Origin: Strongyloides papillosus
Lineage: Eukaryota; Nematoda; Chromadorea; Rhabditida; Strongyloididae
DNA length: 64,000 nt
Assembly: GCA_005656395.1 (NCBI GenBank)
Contig: SRSI01000060.1
Location: 1,178,001 to 1,242,000 of the forward strand
Direction: 5' to 3'
The notes under the pieces are model-generated. The model had not been told where the DNA came from. It worked only from the letters and a program-made list of their open reading frames with translations, and searched no databases. This document shows positions 1-13,233 of the stretch, in pieces. The first letter of the stretch is position 1; every line of letters begins with the position of its first letter. Position numbers and translations under genes: made by a program.

Positions 1-191
1 ATGCTACATTCATTTTATTGCATAAATTTAAAATAGAATTCTTAACAATCTTGTTACCTTCTTCAAATCTCATGGTACTATTGATACTGGTTATTCCTGT
101 TTTTACAGACATTTCAATATAGTGTACAAGATTATGTTCCTTAATAGTAACTCTTTTTTGAGGATCTACTTTTGTACATTGTGAAGTCTCT
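1..191 (-). CDS. partial exon of an unrecognised protein, cut by the left window edge
   Basis: Reading the minus strand toward the window start, one frame stays open from about position 230 to base 1. Its residues are non-repetitive and protein-like, with clearly lower AT content than the flanks (for example VDPQKRVTIKEHNLVHY and TSINSTMRF). A possible 3' splice site ends at 192 (minus-strand TTAAG), which would start the exon at 191. A possible donor GTAAC lies at 57-53 after GAAGAAG, so the exon either ends at 58 or runs out of the window. I see no in-frame start codon at a convincing 5' position, so this is probably an internal exon whose upstream exons lie in the spacer to the right or are very short. 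Family not recognised. Confidence 0.4.
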
Positions 192-3100
192 CTTAACGAA
201 AAGTTTGATTTTAGCTTTTTTATAATAAATGTATATAGTATTTTATATTATAGTATGTTAATGTACTATTAATTGTAATAATTAATTTAGTAATGTATGT
301 TTATAATTAATATTTTTACTGTTTTAATTTGTGTTTTTTGTTGCTTAAATAAAAGATTTATAAAAAAAGTGTGTCTTTTATTGGGTTTTTTGAAATATTT
401 GTGTTTCACGATAAAAAAAAAATTTAAATATCAATTCTAAATTAAATAATAACATCAATTAATTAATAGTATTACAATGCAATATGTGTTCATGCAAACT
501 ACACTTTCTGTATCATCACACGATAAAGTGTGTATATGCAGATTATGAAAGTCACTTTCTGTAACATTACCCGAAAAACGTGCGATAAAGCTTTGAGTGT
601 ATATGCTTTTGTAAAATATTTTCAAAGCAAAATTTTAGAACTAACATTTTCAAATTAAATACAGAAAATTATTTATATAATAAATACAATGATAGAATAA
701 TATAGCTGCGAATTTAAATAATAATTAGAAATATACTTTAAATGACTCATCATTATCATGGTTTTAATCCTCTATAGACTTATACGCATAGATGTTTTTC
801 TGAGTGTAGAAAAAAAGTACTTTGATAATAATGTACTTTAATAGTGCTCTAAAGTATCCTGATATTTTTTGTTTTAACTACATTTATATAAATAATATAC
901 TTTAAAAGTGTGTATCATGTTTTAGAATTTTCAATAAAGAAAAATATTTCTTTTATGACTATTTTAAAACTTAACTAAAAGACAAGAGGTAAACTCAAAA
1001 TATTAATGACAATACTTTACTTAAAATAGCTATTTGAAAAAATGTTTATATAAATTTAAAAATTCTTAACTAATTTAATATTTAGTAACCAGTTCATCAT
1101 TTTTTGGAATATTAATTAATGAAATTACACAACCGTTAAGTGAACTATAAATAAGGATTAAAGAAGATTTTATTTTTTTAAAATGATATCACAATTAAAA
1201 ATAATAAGGTTTAATTATAAAATTATTTTTGTTTATAATTGAAATTCCATATTTGACATACAATTATTTAAATTAAATTTTTTAAAGTGATTAATGATAT
1301 CGTAGTAATTAAAGGCAATCATATTAAAAATTTATGGTACATCTCAATTTCCTTATTCTTTTAATACTTTTTTTTGCTTGTTTACATCCTCTTGCTTTAA
1401 GATTCATGTATTGAATATACAAAATTGCATCTAGGACACATTGACAAGAAATCTATGAGTCGATTACTAAGATAACATAGAATGAAAATGTTTGGAAATA
1501 GAATTTCTTGAAAAAACTCACCATATATGGTTATATGTCTTTAGAAACAGTATAAAACTTCTTATAAAAATGTTACTCTAATATATATATGGAATTTTCA
1601 TTTCTCTGCCTTTCTTATCAATGTAATCATGACTTATTTAATTATCATTAATAAGCTCTATGGATAAATATTTAATAAAGTAAATTTACTTAGAGATGAA
1701 ATTACAACTTGTTAGTGTATGCAGATATATCTAAAATGACGTGGTACTAATTAATCAAAAGATATCAAAATCCGGTGATTATATCAACAAGTCGGAAGAA
1801 GAAATTATATATTATACTGTTAATAGATTCTTAAATCAGTTCCGATATCCTCTATTTCAACTATAACATCCAAAGAATATGGATAATATTTAATTACTTC
1901 ATTAAATTTTCAGAAATACTTTTTTCTTTTATTATTTTTTTATAGAAGAGAATTAATTGTTTTTATGTAAACTTTTAAAATTTAAAAGAAAGGATAATTT
2001 TTAATATAGACGTCATAAACCTTACTTTTTAGGAAAATTTTAGATTTATTTATATACTTCATTTTAAAAAAAGCATCCAGTTTTAGGAAATTGTTTCATA
2101 AATATTTGAAATCTTAGAACAGTAAGATGAATATTGTATTCCATTTTTTACAATAACATACATTATAATTTCTATATTTACATGAGTGCTTTAGTTATTT
2201 TTAGCCCTAATTATATATTAGTCTAAAAAAGTATACTTATAATTCATCTAATAGTAATATTTTTCTATAGTTTTGTAGAAAAATATAATAAAAATTAATA
2301 GACTTTTAATATAATGTTTCATATTGTTTTATCTCAAAAAAATGACATTTGTAATGAAAAATATTTTATTCTTTTTCATCTTTGGATATAGTATTTCTTT
2401 GTTATTATAAAATTTTACGTCAAGATAGTTTAAATAAATGTTTAATAGTATATTTAATAAAATCAAAAAAGTAGAAAAAATTATTATTAGTGGAGTATAA
2501 TTTAATATATTAAAATGCAGAGGCATTTTATGTTTGAAAAATTCAAATTTACCTTTCCAGAAAGCATTAATGTATTCGAGATTTTTTTGTTTCTTAGTCG
2601 TACATCATGATAAAATTTTAAGCAAAAGGATGTTATTTAAGTATATTTTTTCCACTAAAATTTTTTATAATGAGTTGACGTATCATATATAAACGCAAAA
2701 ATTAAAATAATAATTTTAAAATGCTTTTTCACAGTTTACAATAAATAGATATATTTTAAAATAGATTATTCATATATTATCAATATTTTCTTCTATCTTC
2801 CAAAATTTCCTAAGATTTATTATCATTAGTTTTATCATTAAAAAAAATTAAACTTAATTGTCTACTTAAGTTGTATAAAGAAATATTTCTTCCAATTGAG
2901 TGAAGAAATTTAAATGAATAAAATCTAAAAATATTACAAAATGCTGGATACAATTTTTTGAGGTAAAAACATTCTTAGTGTTATGTTTCCTGTGACATAA
3001 TGAAGTGACACAAGACGGTATAAAAATCCAACAACAAAAGAATGCCAAACCACCTTTATGTTATATCATAATCTCTCCCTTTTCATTTTATTTATTTTTA

Positions 3101-4327
3101 CTTTATCTCTCATATTATTCGAACTTAAAAAAGGTTACATCCTTTATAGTTTACTTTACTTTACTGTTTACACACTTTAAAGTAATACTCTCTTATGAGA
3201 TTAATAAGATCCTCCAGGGTTACAGGATAGCTGTTTATTAGAGTAATTCAAAAGCTCTCTACCAAAATTTTATATTATTAACTCAAAATGTATTAATCTG
3301 AAAATAGAAAAATGAGCTTGGTGTATTAAAAAAATAATTTTAATATTAAGGCCAGCTGTCACTATTAAATTAGCAAAAATTTTCTTTCCCATATATTATT
3401 TATTTTCTATGTATAATAACAAAAAAAAAGTATATCATAAGTTTTAATTTTTAGCTTTTGATAGCAGAGCCATAATCAAAAAGTTTATGCTAATTTAAGG
3501 AAATTTATTCAATAGTTCAAATCTATTATGCAATACAAATAAACTATACTGTATTGATAAATTATTAACAATTTCATATAAAAAAATTTATTTTAACGTC
3601 TCATGATATAATATTCATTTAAATATTTCTTCCTATAAACATATGTAAACTTATAAAGTTAAATGCACTTTTGTAAACATTCTCTTTATAGATTATTTTA
3701 ATTAAAAAAATTTAAAAGAATATAAAAGGTGCTTAGAAAATATCTTCTTGAATAATATTTATATATAAAATCTTGCTATTATGAATTAAATAGTACCATT
3801 TGTTAATGGAAAATATAAATTTTATGAAAGAAATTATCGAATTTTTAATAAACAATAAATTTTTTCCCTTCATAAAGATGGCCATTTGAAAACGACTTTT
3901 TTTTGTTAATAATGAATTCTTACTTAAAAATATAAGCATGCAAAAAAAATTAAAATCATTTCACAAAATTAAGATAAATATTTGCAAAGTACTTTTGCTT
4001 TAATTTAACAAAAAAAATTATCAGACTTTTTTTTATATCTAATGAAGCTGGAAAATATTGAAATTTTAATCACGTATATATTATAAAGTTATTGATAATA
4101 ATTCGATATAATTAATTTTAATTGAAATACTATAATAATATTTTGATTTGATAAAAAAGGAGTAAAATCTAACTAGACTTTTATGGACAAAAAATTTTTC
4201 AAATTAATGAGAAAACATAATTTATAAATATTTTTAATTTTCTATTATATCACCATTTAATACTTCAAGAAATATGAATTATTAATTATAGATTTTTACA
4301 ATTCATTATTTGTTCGGTCTAACAACA
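192..4327. other. AT-rich intergenic spacer
   Basis: This stretch is dominated by A/T runs, and no frame has convincing coding composition. Short open frames at 2329-2526, 2866-3048, 3005-3241 and 3733-3939 are made of F/I/L/K/N/Y codons expected from AT-rich DNA. A slightly more GC-rich patch at about 2970-3060 is open on both strands but shows no recognisable protein. The last few hundred bases presumably hold the promoter of the cytidylyltransferase gene; no specific element is identifiable. Confidence 0.5.
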
Positions 4328-4900
4328 ATGGTTACAACAGAATTTAATCCACAAAAAATTTATATAAACGAAGATGGTACAATAGGTAATTTTTCTTAAT
4401 TTTATATTTTAATTTTTAAAATAGAATGTTTAAAAACCAACAAACCAATTAAAATATATGCCGATGGAGTATTTGACTTATTTCATATTGGGCATGCAAA
4501 ATTATTTGAACAAATTAAAAAAATTATTCCAAATAGTATTTTGTATGTAGGTGTTGTGAAGGATGAAGATTCATTTAAAAATAAAGGAATGTACCCTGTA
4601 ATGAACTATCGTGAGAGATGTGAAATTGTACGATGTTGTAGACATGTTGATGAATTAATTATAAACCCACCATTCTACCCAACAATAGAATTTATTGATA
4701 ACCTCAATATTGATATTGTTGCTCATGATGATAGTCCTTATCCAGTTGATGAGATGGAAGATTGTTACAAACCATTCAAAGATGCAAATAGGTTTTTACC
4801 AACCCAACGTGAAAATTTTATTTCAACAACTGACATTGTCAAAAGAATTTTAAATAACTATGAATCTTTGGTTAAAATAAAAAAATTTCAAAATATATAA
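4328..4900 (+). CDS. choline-phosphate cytidylyltransferase, catalytic domain only
   Basis: Converts CTP and phosphocholine to CDP-choline, the regulated step of phosphatidylcholine synthesis. Model: exons 4328-4385 and 4425-4900, with a 39-nt intron that restores frame (phase 1); 177 residues. The nucleotidyltransferase signature HIGH is at residues 40-43 within YADGVFDLFHIGHAK. The downstream blocks YRERCEIVRCCRHVDE, VAHDDSPY and FLPTQRENFISTTDIV align with the CCT family, whose usual motif RTEGISTSDI is altered here to RENFISTTDI. The protein stops about 18 residues after that block. CCTs are normally about 330-370 residues with a C-terminal amphipathic membrane-binding (M) helix and a phosphorylated tail, both absent here. 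There is a plausible AATAAA at about 4980. It could be a paralogue of a full-length enzyme elsewhere (pcyt-1 family), or the missing part could be a distant exon. Confidence 0.9.
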
Positions 4901-7900
4901 TTTATTATACTACTAACAGTTAATTACTCTATAAGCTCTTTTTTGTTCCTATAACTTATTTAAAATATGGTTTACAATTAATAAAATTTTCTGAATAGTA
5001 AAAAATGATATTTTTATTTTAAAATCTTTATTTTCATCAATATTCAATATAGCCAATTTAATTTTATATTTAATTACGTAACAATAATATGTTTTATATT
5101 CTCAAAGCAACAATTTTAAAAATATTTTTTTTCATAAAATTGAAATATTTGACGTGATTTATTTTTATTTTGCGCTCCATTTTTTAACATATAAATTAAT
5201 ATATAAAAATATCTTAACATTAGGCATTTGTTATCTTTTGAATATATATTTATAAATGACAATAATTTGTTTAATACACTCAACATGAATTTTTTTTTAA
5301 CTTATAATATATATATAATAATTTTGCCAATTTTTAAAGAAATAGAAATTCAAAGAGATAAATGTTTCTATATAAGATATATTAAACGTAGTGTATTAAT
5401 TACTGTCAATAACCAAAAAAGGTTATAAATTATTATAAAATTGAAAATTCAACGTAGGCTCTGTTATATACTATAAATATGTAATATTTTATTAAAGAAA
5501 CAAATGAAAAATTTTTAAGAAACATAATTATAATTTTGTTTGTATAATATTTTATTATTTAAAGCTCTGATTTCATTTAAAAATGTTTATTAGTTTCTAA
5601 AACAAATAGCTTTTCCAATTTTAAAATTAAGTTTGACTCTTATCTAACACATTTTAATTTTTTCGTGACTATTCAAAAAGGTTTAAAATTTTTTGAAAGA
5701 TCATTTAGGCATTGAACGTTTAATGATTATTAAAATATATTTTTAAACTATCTATTATCGTATCAGTTACTAAAATGAGGATTAAAGTTTTTTTCTTATT
5801 TACATATACTTAAAAAAAAATTTTTTTCGTAATTTAATAATCTATTAATGAAATTGTTTTTATGGGTTTTAAATTTTTTTAACCTTATTTAAGTGTAAAA
5901 TTGTATTCCCAATATAGTCCTTAACAAAGAATGTGGGAGAATAATTAATTTAAATAAGTTGATAAAGATAACAAATGTTGAATACATATATACATAAACA
6001 AATGTTTAAAATATTTAAATCTATATGTATGTCTGTGTATATGTATAATTCTTATTTCTATAAAATTTTATACGCTATTTGACCTAAGGATAACCATCAA
6101 GAATTAACTAACATTGATAGTGATATTAAATGAATAGAACTTAAATATTATTATTATAGAAATAATAATAAAATTGTATATCAAAATATCTAATGTTAGC
6201 ATAATTAAAATTGATAATGCTTATTCACATTTTGTTGTTATTTACCAAATAAACAGTTGTTACACAAAAATTAGAAAGCACATAATTTTGAAACAATTAT
6301 TGTTGTTATACTTTTAATTACAAACTTTTTTCTTTAAATTATTTTTAAATAAACTTTTATATTATGTTCTCATTAGATTATCAACCATCATTCTAAAGTG
6401 TGTATATCTTATGAGGGAAAACCAAAAAGCTAAAATATTCTTTGGTTGATGAATTGAATATTTGAGATAACCTACTCAAAGTATAGTTTCATATTCAAAG
6501 CTAAAATATATGTATATATGTCTTTATTTGATATTTTAATGAGTATAATAAAGAATGTATAATGTATCATTATTTTATTATCATTAAGGTAATTTTTATT
6601 TTTTTTTAGAAAATAAAATAAAAAATCTTAGAGCTATTATAATTAAACAAATATATAACATTACAATATATATTATTATTTAATTTGTTAATCTTTTTAT
6701 ATACTAATATTTATAGTTATTATTTGAGAAAAACAAAAAAGTGTGTATATAATTAATAAGAAAAAGTCATGCCATTAAACATAATAATTATCTTAAAACA
6801 GATAATATTCTTGTTTATCTCTCCTTCAGCTTAAAGCAATTTATCATCCAGATTTTGAATTGTTTAAAGTACCAAGTTGTAGTGCTTTTCCTGATAACTC
6901 ATTTTACTGCTATATATCCTATTCTCAATTATCACTAAATATTGTGACAGTGATAGTCAAAGTCCAAATATATATATTTATATGATAAACAGAAAGAAGG
7001 TCCCTCTTCTATAGAAAAAGTATAAGTCGCTAGAGAATAAAGATCTCTTGTAACAATTATTGTTTTATTTTTCTTTTTAACTACAAAACTTTATTGTTCT
7101 TTATAAATAAAAATGTGTGTATTATTATAAGAGTTTATTTTGTCAAACATCTTAATATTTTATTACTTAATACAGTATCATTTTTTTAAATTATGATGAA
7201 TATAATAGCTCTAATAAGTTGAATTAATTTTTGATATAAGAATGAGAAAAAACACTTAAATAAGTAAAAAACAGTTGAAGAGATCCTTTTATTTTATGTA
7301 AATTTTTTTACTATATATTTTTGTTTTAAAAGTTTTCTTTTATTTTCCATTTATATCTGTTAATATCTATGTTAGCAATTTTAGTTTTCGATTTGAGCAT
7401 TTTACATTTTCAGTTATTTCTATTCCTATCATCTTCATTTATCCTTCTTAACCCATTTATATATATATTATTATTATATATATCTATATTCCAACATATA
7501 TATATCACTTTTGGTGGAAATAAGATGGAAAAATTTAAAACGATAATATTAAAATATTAAATCTAATTCTTTAAATTGCCTAAAAAATTTCTTACTTTAC
7601 TACTCGAACTTTTCAATTACATATCCCCAATTTTTATTAATAATGCCTTTATTTATATTTTTAAATTGTCAAAATTTTATTAAATAGTTTTTGAATTATA
7701 TTTTACTTTAAAATTGTTAACAATTTTACTTTAAAAAATATCCATAAATATATACATATGTCTTTAATAATTTAACAATTTATCTTAATTTGAAAAGGAT
7801 CATACATTTAAAAAAGAGGTATATTTAGGAAAAGGAAAACATATACTTTTATTAAATATCTTTTTCATCACCCTAGGCGTGAGGGGGTTTGATGACATGG

Positions 7901-8476
7901 AGTTAAAATTCAATTTACAATAAATGTCTATTTTAACGTTTGCAACTTACCGTTCAGATATTTTTGTCTTAAAATTAGAAATATTTACCGACTTTTTCCT
8001 AATTAATTATTTAAATATTGAAACTTTTTATATATACATCTATGCTTTATTTATACAAAACCATCATAACACACCTCTTAATAATATAATTTGCTGTTAT
8101 CCAAATGCAAATTTTCCTTTCCACATTTATTTTCGTTTCTCATCTTATTACTTTTCTCTTTCATCTAAATTTGTAATTTAAACTTTCAATGTTCACAAGT
8201 TGTGAAGTATACCAAATTTATTATATTTCTTATTTTTTAACATTTGGAAAAAAATAGTATTTTATACATATAATAAACATTTTTATTTTTAAAGTTTGGC
8301 GTATCACTTGAAGCACAATTAATGTGTTCTAGTGCCATTGCCAATACAATAATAATTTCATACTGACGACCGCAATTGGAAACAATACTACTGATCGTGG
8401 AACAGCCAATTCCCGATCACAAAATTCAATTTTTGGCTCAAATTCAAGTAAAATTAGTTGGAGTTCATTTTTAAAA
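4901..8476. other. AT-rich spacer upstream of the G alpha gene
   Basis: No coding region can be supported for most of this stretch. A short GC-richer patch at 7867-7895 contains a 5-bp inverted repeat (CATCA ... TGATG) around C- and G-runs. The final about 140 bases (8339-8476) have coding-like composition and are in frame with the G alpha start; they are treated as 5' UTR here and discussed as a finding. Confidence 0.45.
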
Positions 8477-10671
8477 ATGGGACAATGTACCTCGCAAGAT
8501 CAAAAAGCTCAAAAAAGAGTTAATAGAAAAATTGAGGATAGAATTAAAAAAGATCAATCTATGTCTTTGAGGATTATAAAATTATTATTATTAGGTTAGT
8601 TTAAATGAAAAATTTTCTAAATATCTTCATATTACATTTATATATATGCCAAAAAAAGAGATTCTATTTTATATGTATGATATCTCAAATATAGGGTAGT
8701 ATTTCATGTTAATATTAAATCTTAATGTTGTTAAGCTCACAACAACTGTCAGATGAAAAGCATTAATGTAACTTTAGAATGGTCCTTGTAAGATAAACCA
8801 TGTTACTAATAAAAGAGTCACGACTTTAAGACATCTTTTATTTCTCATTAATATTTTAATCTCTCACACAAAACACCTAGTCTACAACATTTCTATTTTT
8901 CCATTTTAATACATGTTTTAAGATTAAATTAAATTAATACATAACTCTATTCTTTTAAAGGAATCTCTTAGTATGAAAAGTATTTTCCTTATTAGGCAAA
9001 AACATTACTTAGTGTGTAAAGTATAAGAATTTAAAATAAACATTTTTAATAAATGAAAATAATAAAAAAACATATTTTTGTTTCAAAAAATATGTAGCTT
9101 TTTTTTATTTAAATAGATTAAATAAATTAAAAAGAAAGTGCATTTATGTGAACTATTTAACAAAATAAGTTCTTTTCTTTATTATCTCAAAATAAGAAAT
9201 AACATTTAATTATAAAAATGTGTCTTAAAATATTTTTAATGATTGTATATATATTTCAAATAATTAAAGTAACAAGTAAAAGCCTCAAATTATTATTTGG
9301 ATAATTTAAAAATAAAAAAGTAAATAATAAATAATGCATGATATGTGTAATATAAAATATAAAAGTGAAATTTTTTAGAGTATTTTATTAATCTTTTCTT
9401 AAAATTTTATTCTATTAATATCAGAAGAACGTTGTTAATGACGTTTAACTTCTTGAAACATATTATCCAATGAGAGATACTTTTATTTACCTACGTAGAT
9501 ATAAATTATAATTGGAATAAAATAAGCACAAAAGAATATTAATAAAAAATATTTGATTAATAAGTAAATGTTAACTATATATGTATTTTGATATAAAAAA
9601 CACGTCACTAATTAGTAATTTTAATTTTTTAGGAGCAGGTGAATCTGGCAAAAGTACTGTATTAAAACAAATGAGGTAGGAAATAATTACAAAATATTAT
9701 TATATTAAAATTTTACTATTGTAGAATTCTTCATAAAGATGGATTTTCACAACAAGATTTGGCTATGATTAAACCTGTCGTTTATAGTAACTGTATTCAT
9801 AGTATGTTAGCAATACTTAGAGCAATGTTTCACCTTCAAATTGAATATTTTGATGCGGAAAGAATTGTAAGTGAAAGAAATAAAATTATAAATAAAAGAA
9901 TAATCTCTTTTATAGAAAGATAGTCAAATGGTTTTTGCAACTGTTCATGCAAATAAGGAAGAAATTACTGAAGAATTATCATTGGCTATGCAAAGACTCT
10001 GGAAAGATGAAGGAGTTCAGGAATGTTATAGGAGATCAAATGAATATCAAATAGATGACTCAGCTAAATACTTTCTAGATAATTTACCACGTCTTAGTTC
10101 TGTTGATTATTTACCTACAGAACAAGATTTGTTAAGAACGAGAATTAAAACAACAGGAATAACAGAAGTTTTATTTGAGTTAAAAGGACTGACTTTCCGG
10201 GTCATTGACGTTGGTGGCCAAAGATCTGAGCGCAAAAAGTGGATTCATTGTTTTGACAATGTTAATGCTATTATTTTTATATCATCTTTATCAGAGTACG
10301 ATCAGACACTTCGTGAAGACAACTGTACAAATAGAATGCAAGAATCATTAAAACTTTTTGATTCAATATGTAATTCACCATGGTTTGCAGATATCCATTT
10401 TATCTTATTTCTAAATAAGAAAGACTTATTTGCAGAAAAAATTTGTAGATCACCATTAACTGTATGTTTTCCTGAGTATAAAGGACAACAAAACCATACG
10501 GAATGTATTAATTATATTCAATGGAAATTTGAAACAATGAATAGATCACCTTTAAGAGAGATATACTGTCATCATACATGTGCTACAGATACAAACAACG
10601 TTCAATTTGTTTTAGATGCCTGTTTGGATATGATAATTGCAAAAAATCTGAAATCAATGGGATTATGCTAA
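8477..10671 (+). CDS. heterotrimeric G protein alpha subunit, Gi/o-like (nematode gpa family)
   Basis: Membrane-anchored GTPase that relays GPCR signals. Exons: 8477-8594, 9633-9675, 9725-9866, 9916-10671; 352 residues, the usual length. The N-terminus MGQC offers Gly2 for myristoylation and Cys4 for palmitoylation, which fixes the start. The P-loop GAGESGKST is at residues 40-48, interrupted by the first intron after the first base of its codon. Other GTPase motifs are switch I RTRIKTTG (about 176-183), [12 protein letters not shown] (199-210), NKKD (268-271) and TCATDT (322-327). The C-terminal receptor-contact tail ends in MGLC: the pertussis-toxin-target Cys at position -4 of Gi/o is Met here, while the last residue is Cys. 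Intron 1 is 1,038 nt, long for this window, and could carry regulatory sequence. It is probably one of the nematode-expanded sensory gpa genes; I cannot name which. Confidence 0.95.
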
Positions 10672-10806
10672 ATGGAAAGAAAAAGTATTAATATTATATA
10701 AGAATTAGAATTTTATTTTATTATAATTTCTTAAATAATATTTTCTATAATAAAATAAAGATTCAATTATTTATTTTTGCGTTTCATAATTGTAAAATTT
10801 TTTTTA

Positions 10807-11448
10807 TCAAATATGTGCAATACTTATTCTTAAAAATTTTTTAGCTTTAAAAATTGATCCAAAATTTCCAGCACATCTACAGCCAAAATTATCTAGGAAG
10901 CTCATTATATCTGTAAATTGCTTAATTTTCGATGAAATAATTCCATTGTTGAATGAAAATGGATTTGATATATTAGTATTTTCTTCCTCAACATCGGTAC
11001 TCTCATTTGTTGGTTCATCTCTCAATAAAATTTCTTCATTTTTATAATTATTACTATTATGATTACTTGGGTAATGGATAGTTTGTTGTGGATTTAACCA
11101 ATCCATGAAGTTATTATGATTAAACATTGTACTTGATTGTCTATTTAAAAATTCATCAATTTTAGCTCTATTATACTGATTCATAAACTGATTTCTTGCT
11201 CCATGTATAACATATATTGGTTTCTCATCAACATTTATTGGAGGTTGTTGTCTCATTGAACCACTTGACGGAGATTTCGTGCTTCGAAAACAATCACAGC
11301 TAAATGCATGATTTACTAAAGAGCCTTTTAAAAACACATTAGTAGTTGTTAAAAATAAAAATTCTAACTTACTTAGAGGTCTATTTTCATGTGAAATGGT
11401 ACATTTAAAAAATATTGCCAAAAGGAAAATAATTTTAAAAATTACCAT
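10807..11448 (-). CDS. small secreted protein of unknown function
   Basis: Unrecognised. The open frame is 213 codons, but it contains a likely 48-nt intron (11372-11325, minus-strand GTAAGT...AAAAG), whose removal joins ENRPLS to SLVNHAF and leaves 197 residues. The N-terminus MVIFKIIFLLAIFFKCTIS is a typical signal peptide. Just after it comes CDC, and near the C-terminus CRC, so four cysteines in two CxC pairs may form disulfides. The middle is rich in N, S, Q and E (low-complexity, probably disordered), and the last residues are basic (FKAKKF). It lies tail-to-tail with the G alpha gene, with only 135 bases between the two stop codons. The secreted nature is inferred from the signal peptide; a neuropeptide-like or structural role would be a guess. 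Confidence 0.6.
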   Translation of the reverse strand: MVIFKIIFLLAIFFKCTISHENRPLSKLEFLFLTTTNVFLKGSLVNHAFSCDCFRSTKSPSSGSMRQQPPINVDEKPIYVIHGARNQFMNQYNRAKIDEFLNRQSSTMFNHNNFMDWLNPQQTIHYPSNHNSNNYKNEEILLRDEPTNESTDVEEENTNISNPFSFNNGIISSKIKQFTDIMSFLDNFGCRCAGNFGSIFKAKKFLRISIAHI

Positions 11449-13233
11449 AATTCAAAGTAGTTAATATTATTATTATTAAAAAGTTATGTAATAATTTATT
11501 TATAAAACTCTTATATACTCAGTATTATTTAAATTAGCACAATTACCATAATTTATGATAATTTAATTTTACTTTATTAATTAATTTAATGTCACGATTT
11601 ATAGTAAAAGTTAGGTGTTCAAATAAAAACATATTTATCAATAAATTATTAATATAAATTTTAAAACAATTCAAAAGTAGTATATTTGTTAGCTTTATAT
11701 GCATTTTAAACTAACTTAAATATTATTTTATTTTTACGTAAAATTGATTATTACTAGTAAAACCTTCACCCTTGTAAAAATTAATTATTTTATAAAAAAG
11801 GAAATTTACGATAACTTAAATGAAAAAAGTTACCATTATAACATACGTTTTACAAAGTTAAGGCCTTTTTTCATAGCTGTCCTTTTAATGTACAAAGCTA
11901 TTTTTTACAAAGTGACAGAAAAATTGTTATGAAAAATCGAAAATTACAACAATTTATGCTGAAAATGTTTTTGATAAAAACGAGTACAATTGTTATTAAA
12001 AAATATATTAATTGGAATTCTTTTGTTAGAACACTATATCATTACAAGGGACGCTGCATGCCATTTTTATTTAAAAATCCATTAAATATTGTATTTAAAA
12101 ATCTATTCGATTATCTATAAAATTATATGCTATTTTTTTATTATATCAGCATTATGAGATCTATAATTTGATTTTGTATACATTTAACAAAATAATTATA
12201 TGCTTTTTTTTGTGAACATGAATACGTAAATTTAGCTATAAGTATGAAACAGAATAACCATATATACTCAATGTATAATGTCGAAAACTTGTTTACTTAA
12301 ACATTCAGAACTTTTATAAAAAGTATCATTTTCAATATTTCATCAGTAGCAATATATTATTAAATATTTATAGTAAATATTAATGTTAAACAAACATCTA
12401 ACTTAAAATTTGTTCAGTTGTCAAAGCAAAGAAATTTAAATATTCACATATTCAATAGAAATTTTATCTTTCAGGTTATATTAATAATACATGCATTTGT
12501 AAAATTTTAAATGGTATCATATGATAGGTAAAATCAATTTTTTTAGTAATCTTAATGACTGGATAATGAAAATAAAATTTTCGTTTTATATTTTGCATAA
12601 AATATTTATTTATGACAATGAAAATGTTCCCATAAAAAATAATTGAAATAACATAATAAAAAAATGTTCATTTCTTAGAACAAAAATTTTACATATATAT
12701 AACACTTTTATGTTGCGGCAAATTTATGAATCTTTAATTATAAAAGTGTGTGATTTATCATCAAAAAAATTTTTTTACAATTAAATAAAGAAAATGATAA
12801 AATTATACAATTTCATATGATAAAATAGAATAATAATTAGATGAAAAATATACATTAGTTTTACACAATAAAATAAAATACTTGTGACAAACTAAAAAAC
12901 ATTATAGAAGAATATAGTAGATAAAAATTTTTTTCGAAAAAATGAAAGGTTTTAATAAAAAGGCCTTTTTTAGAATTCGTCGGAACCAGTCAAGAAATAG
13001 AATAGAAGATAGATAAAGTTTTTGAAACTGTTCTAATTAGTATCACTTTCTTTGGCATCAAACAACAGCAATCATCCAATTGAATATACAAAAAATACTG
13101 ATGAAGATTGTTTTTGTGATAAATATGGAGTATTAATAATCATTATTTTGATAGATATTGAAAAAAAGATCTTATATAAATATAAATATAAGTTAAAGTA
13201 AATTATACATTTACAATAAATTAATTTAAAGCT
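11449..13233. other. AT-rich spacer
   Basis: Sequence between the secreted-protein gene and the 3' end of the Rab11-FIP-like gene. Two adjacent open frames (11744-11932 and 11929-12120) are Lys/Phe/Ile-rich and not supported as genes. The part nearest 13233 would be 3' UTR of the Rab11-FIP-like gene if its extension is translated. Confidence 0.45.

Noticed and set aside
11744..12120. Two adjacent 62-63 codon frames overlapping at ATGA
   Set aside because: Residues are Lys/Phe/Ile/Tyr-rich as expected from AT-rich noncoding DNA, and there are no family features; bacterial-style overlap has no meaning here.
12700..13020. Possible structured RNA near the GGCCTTTTTT patch
   Set aside because: No stable fold or known RNA motif could be made out by eye.
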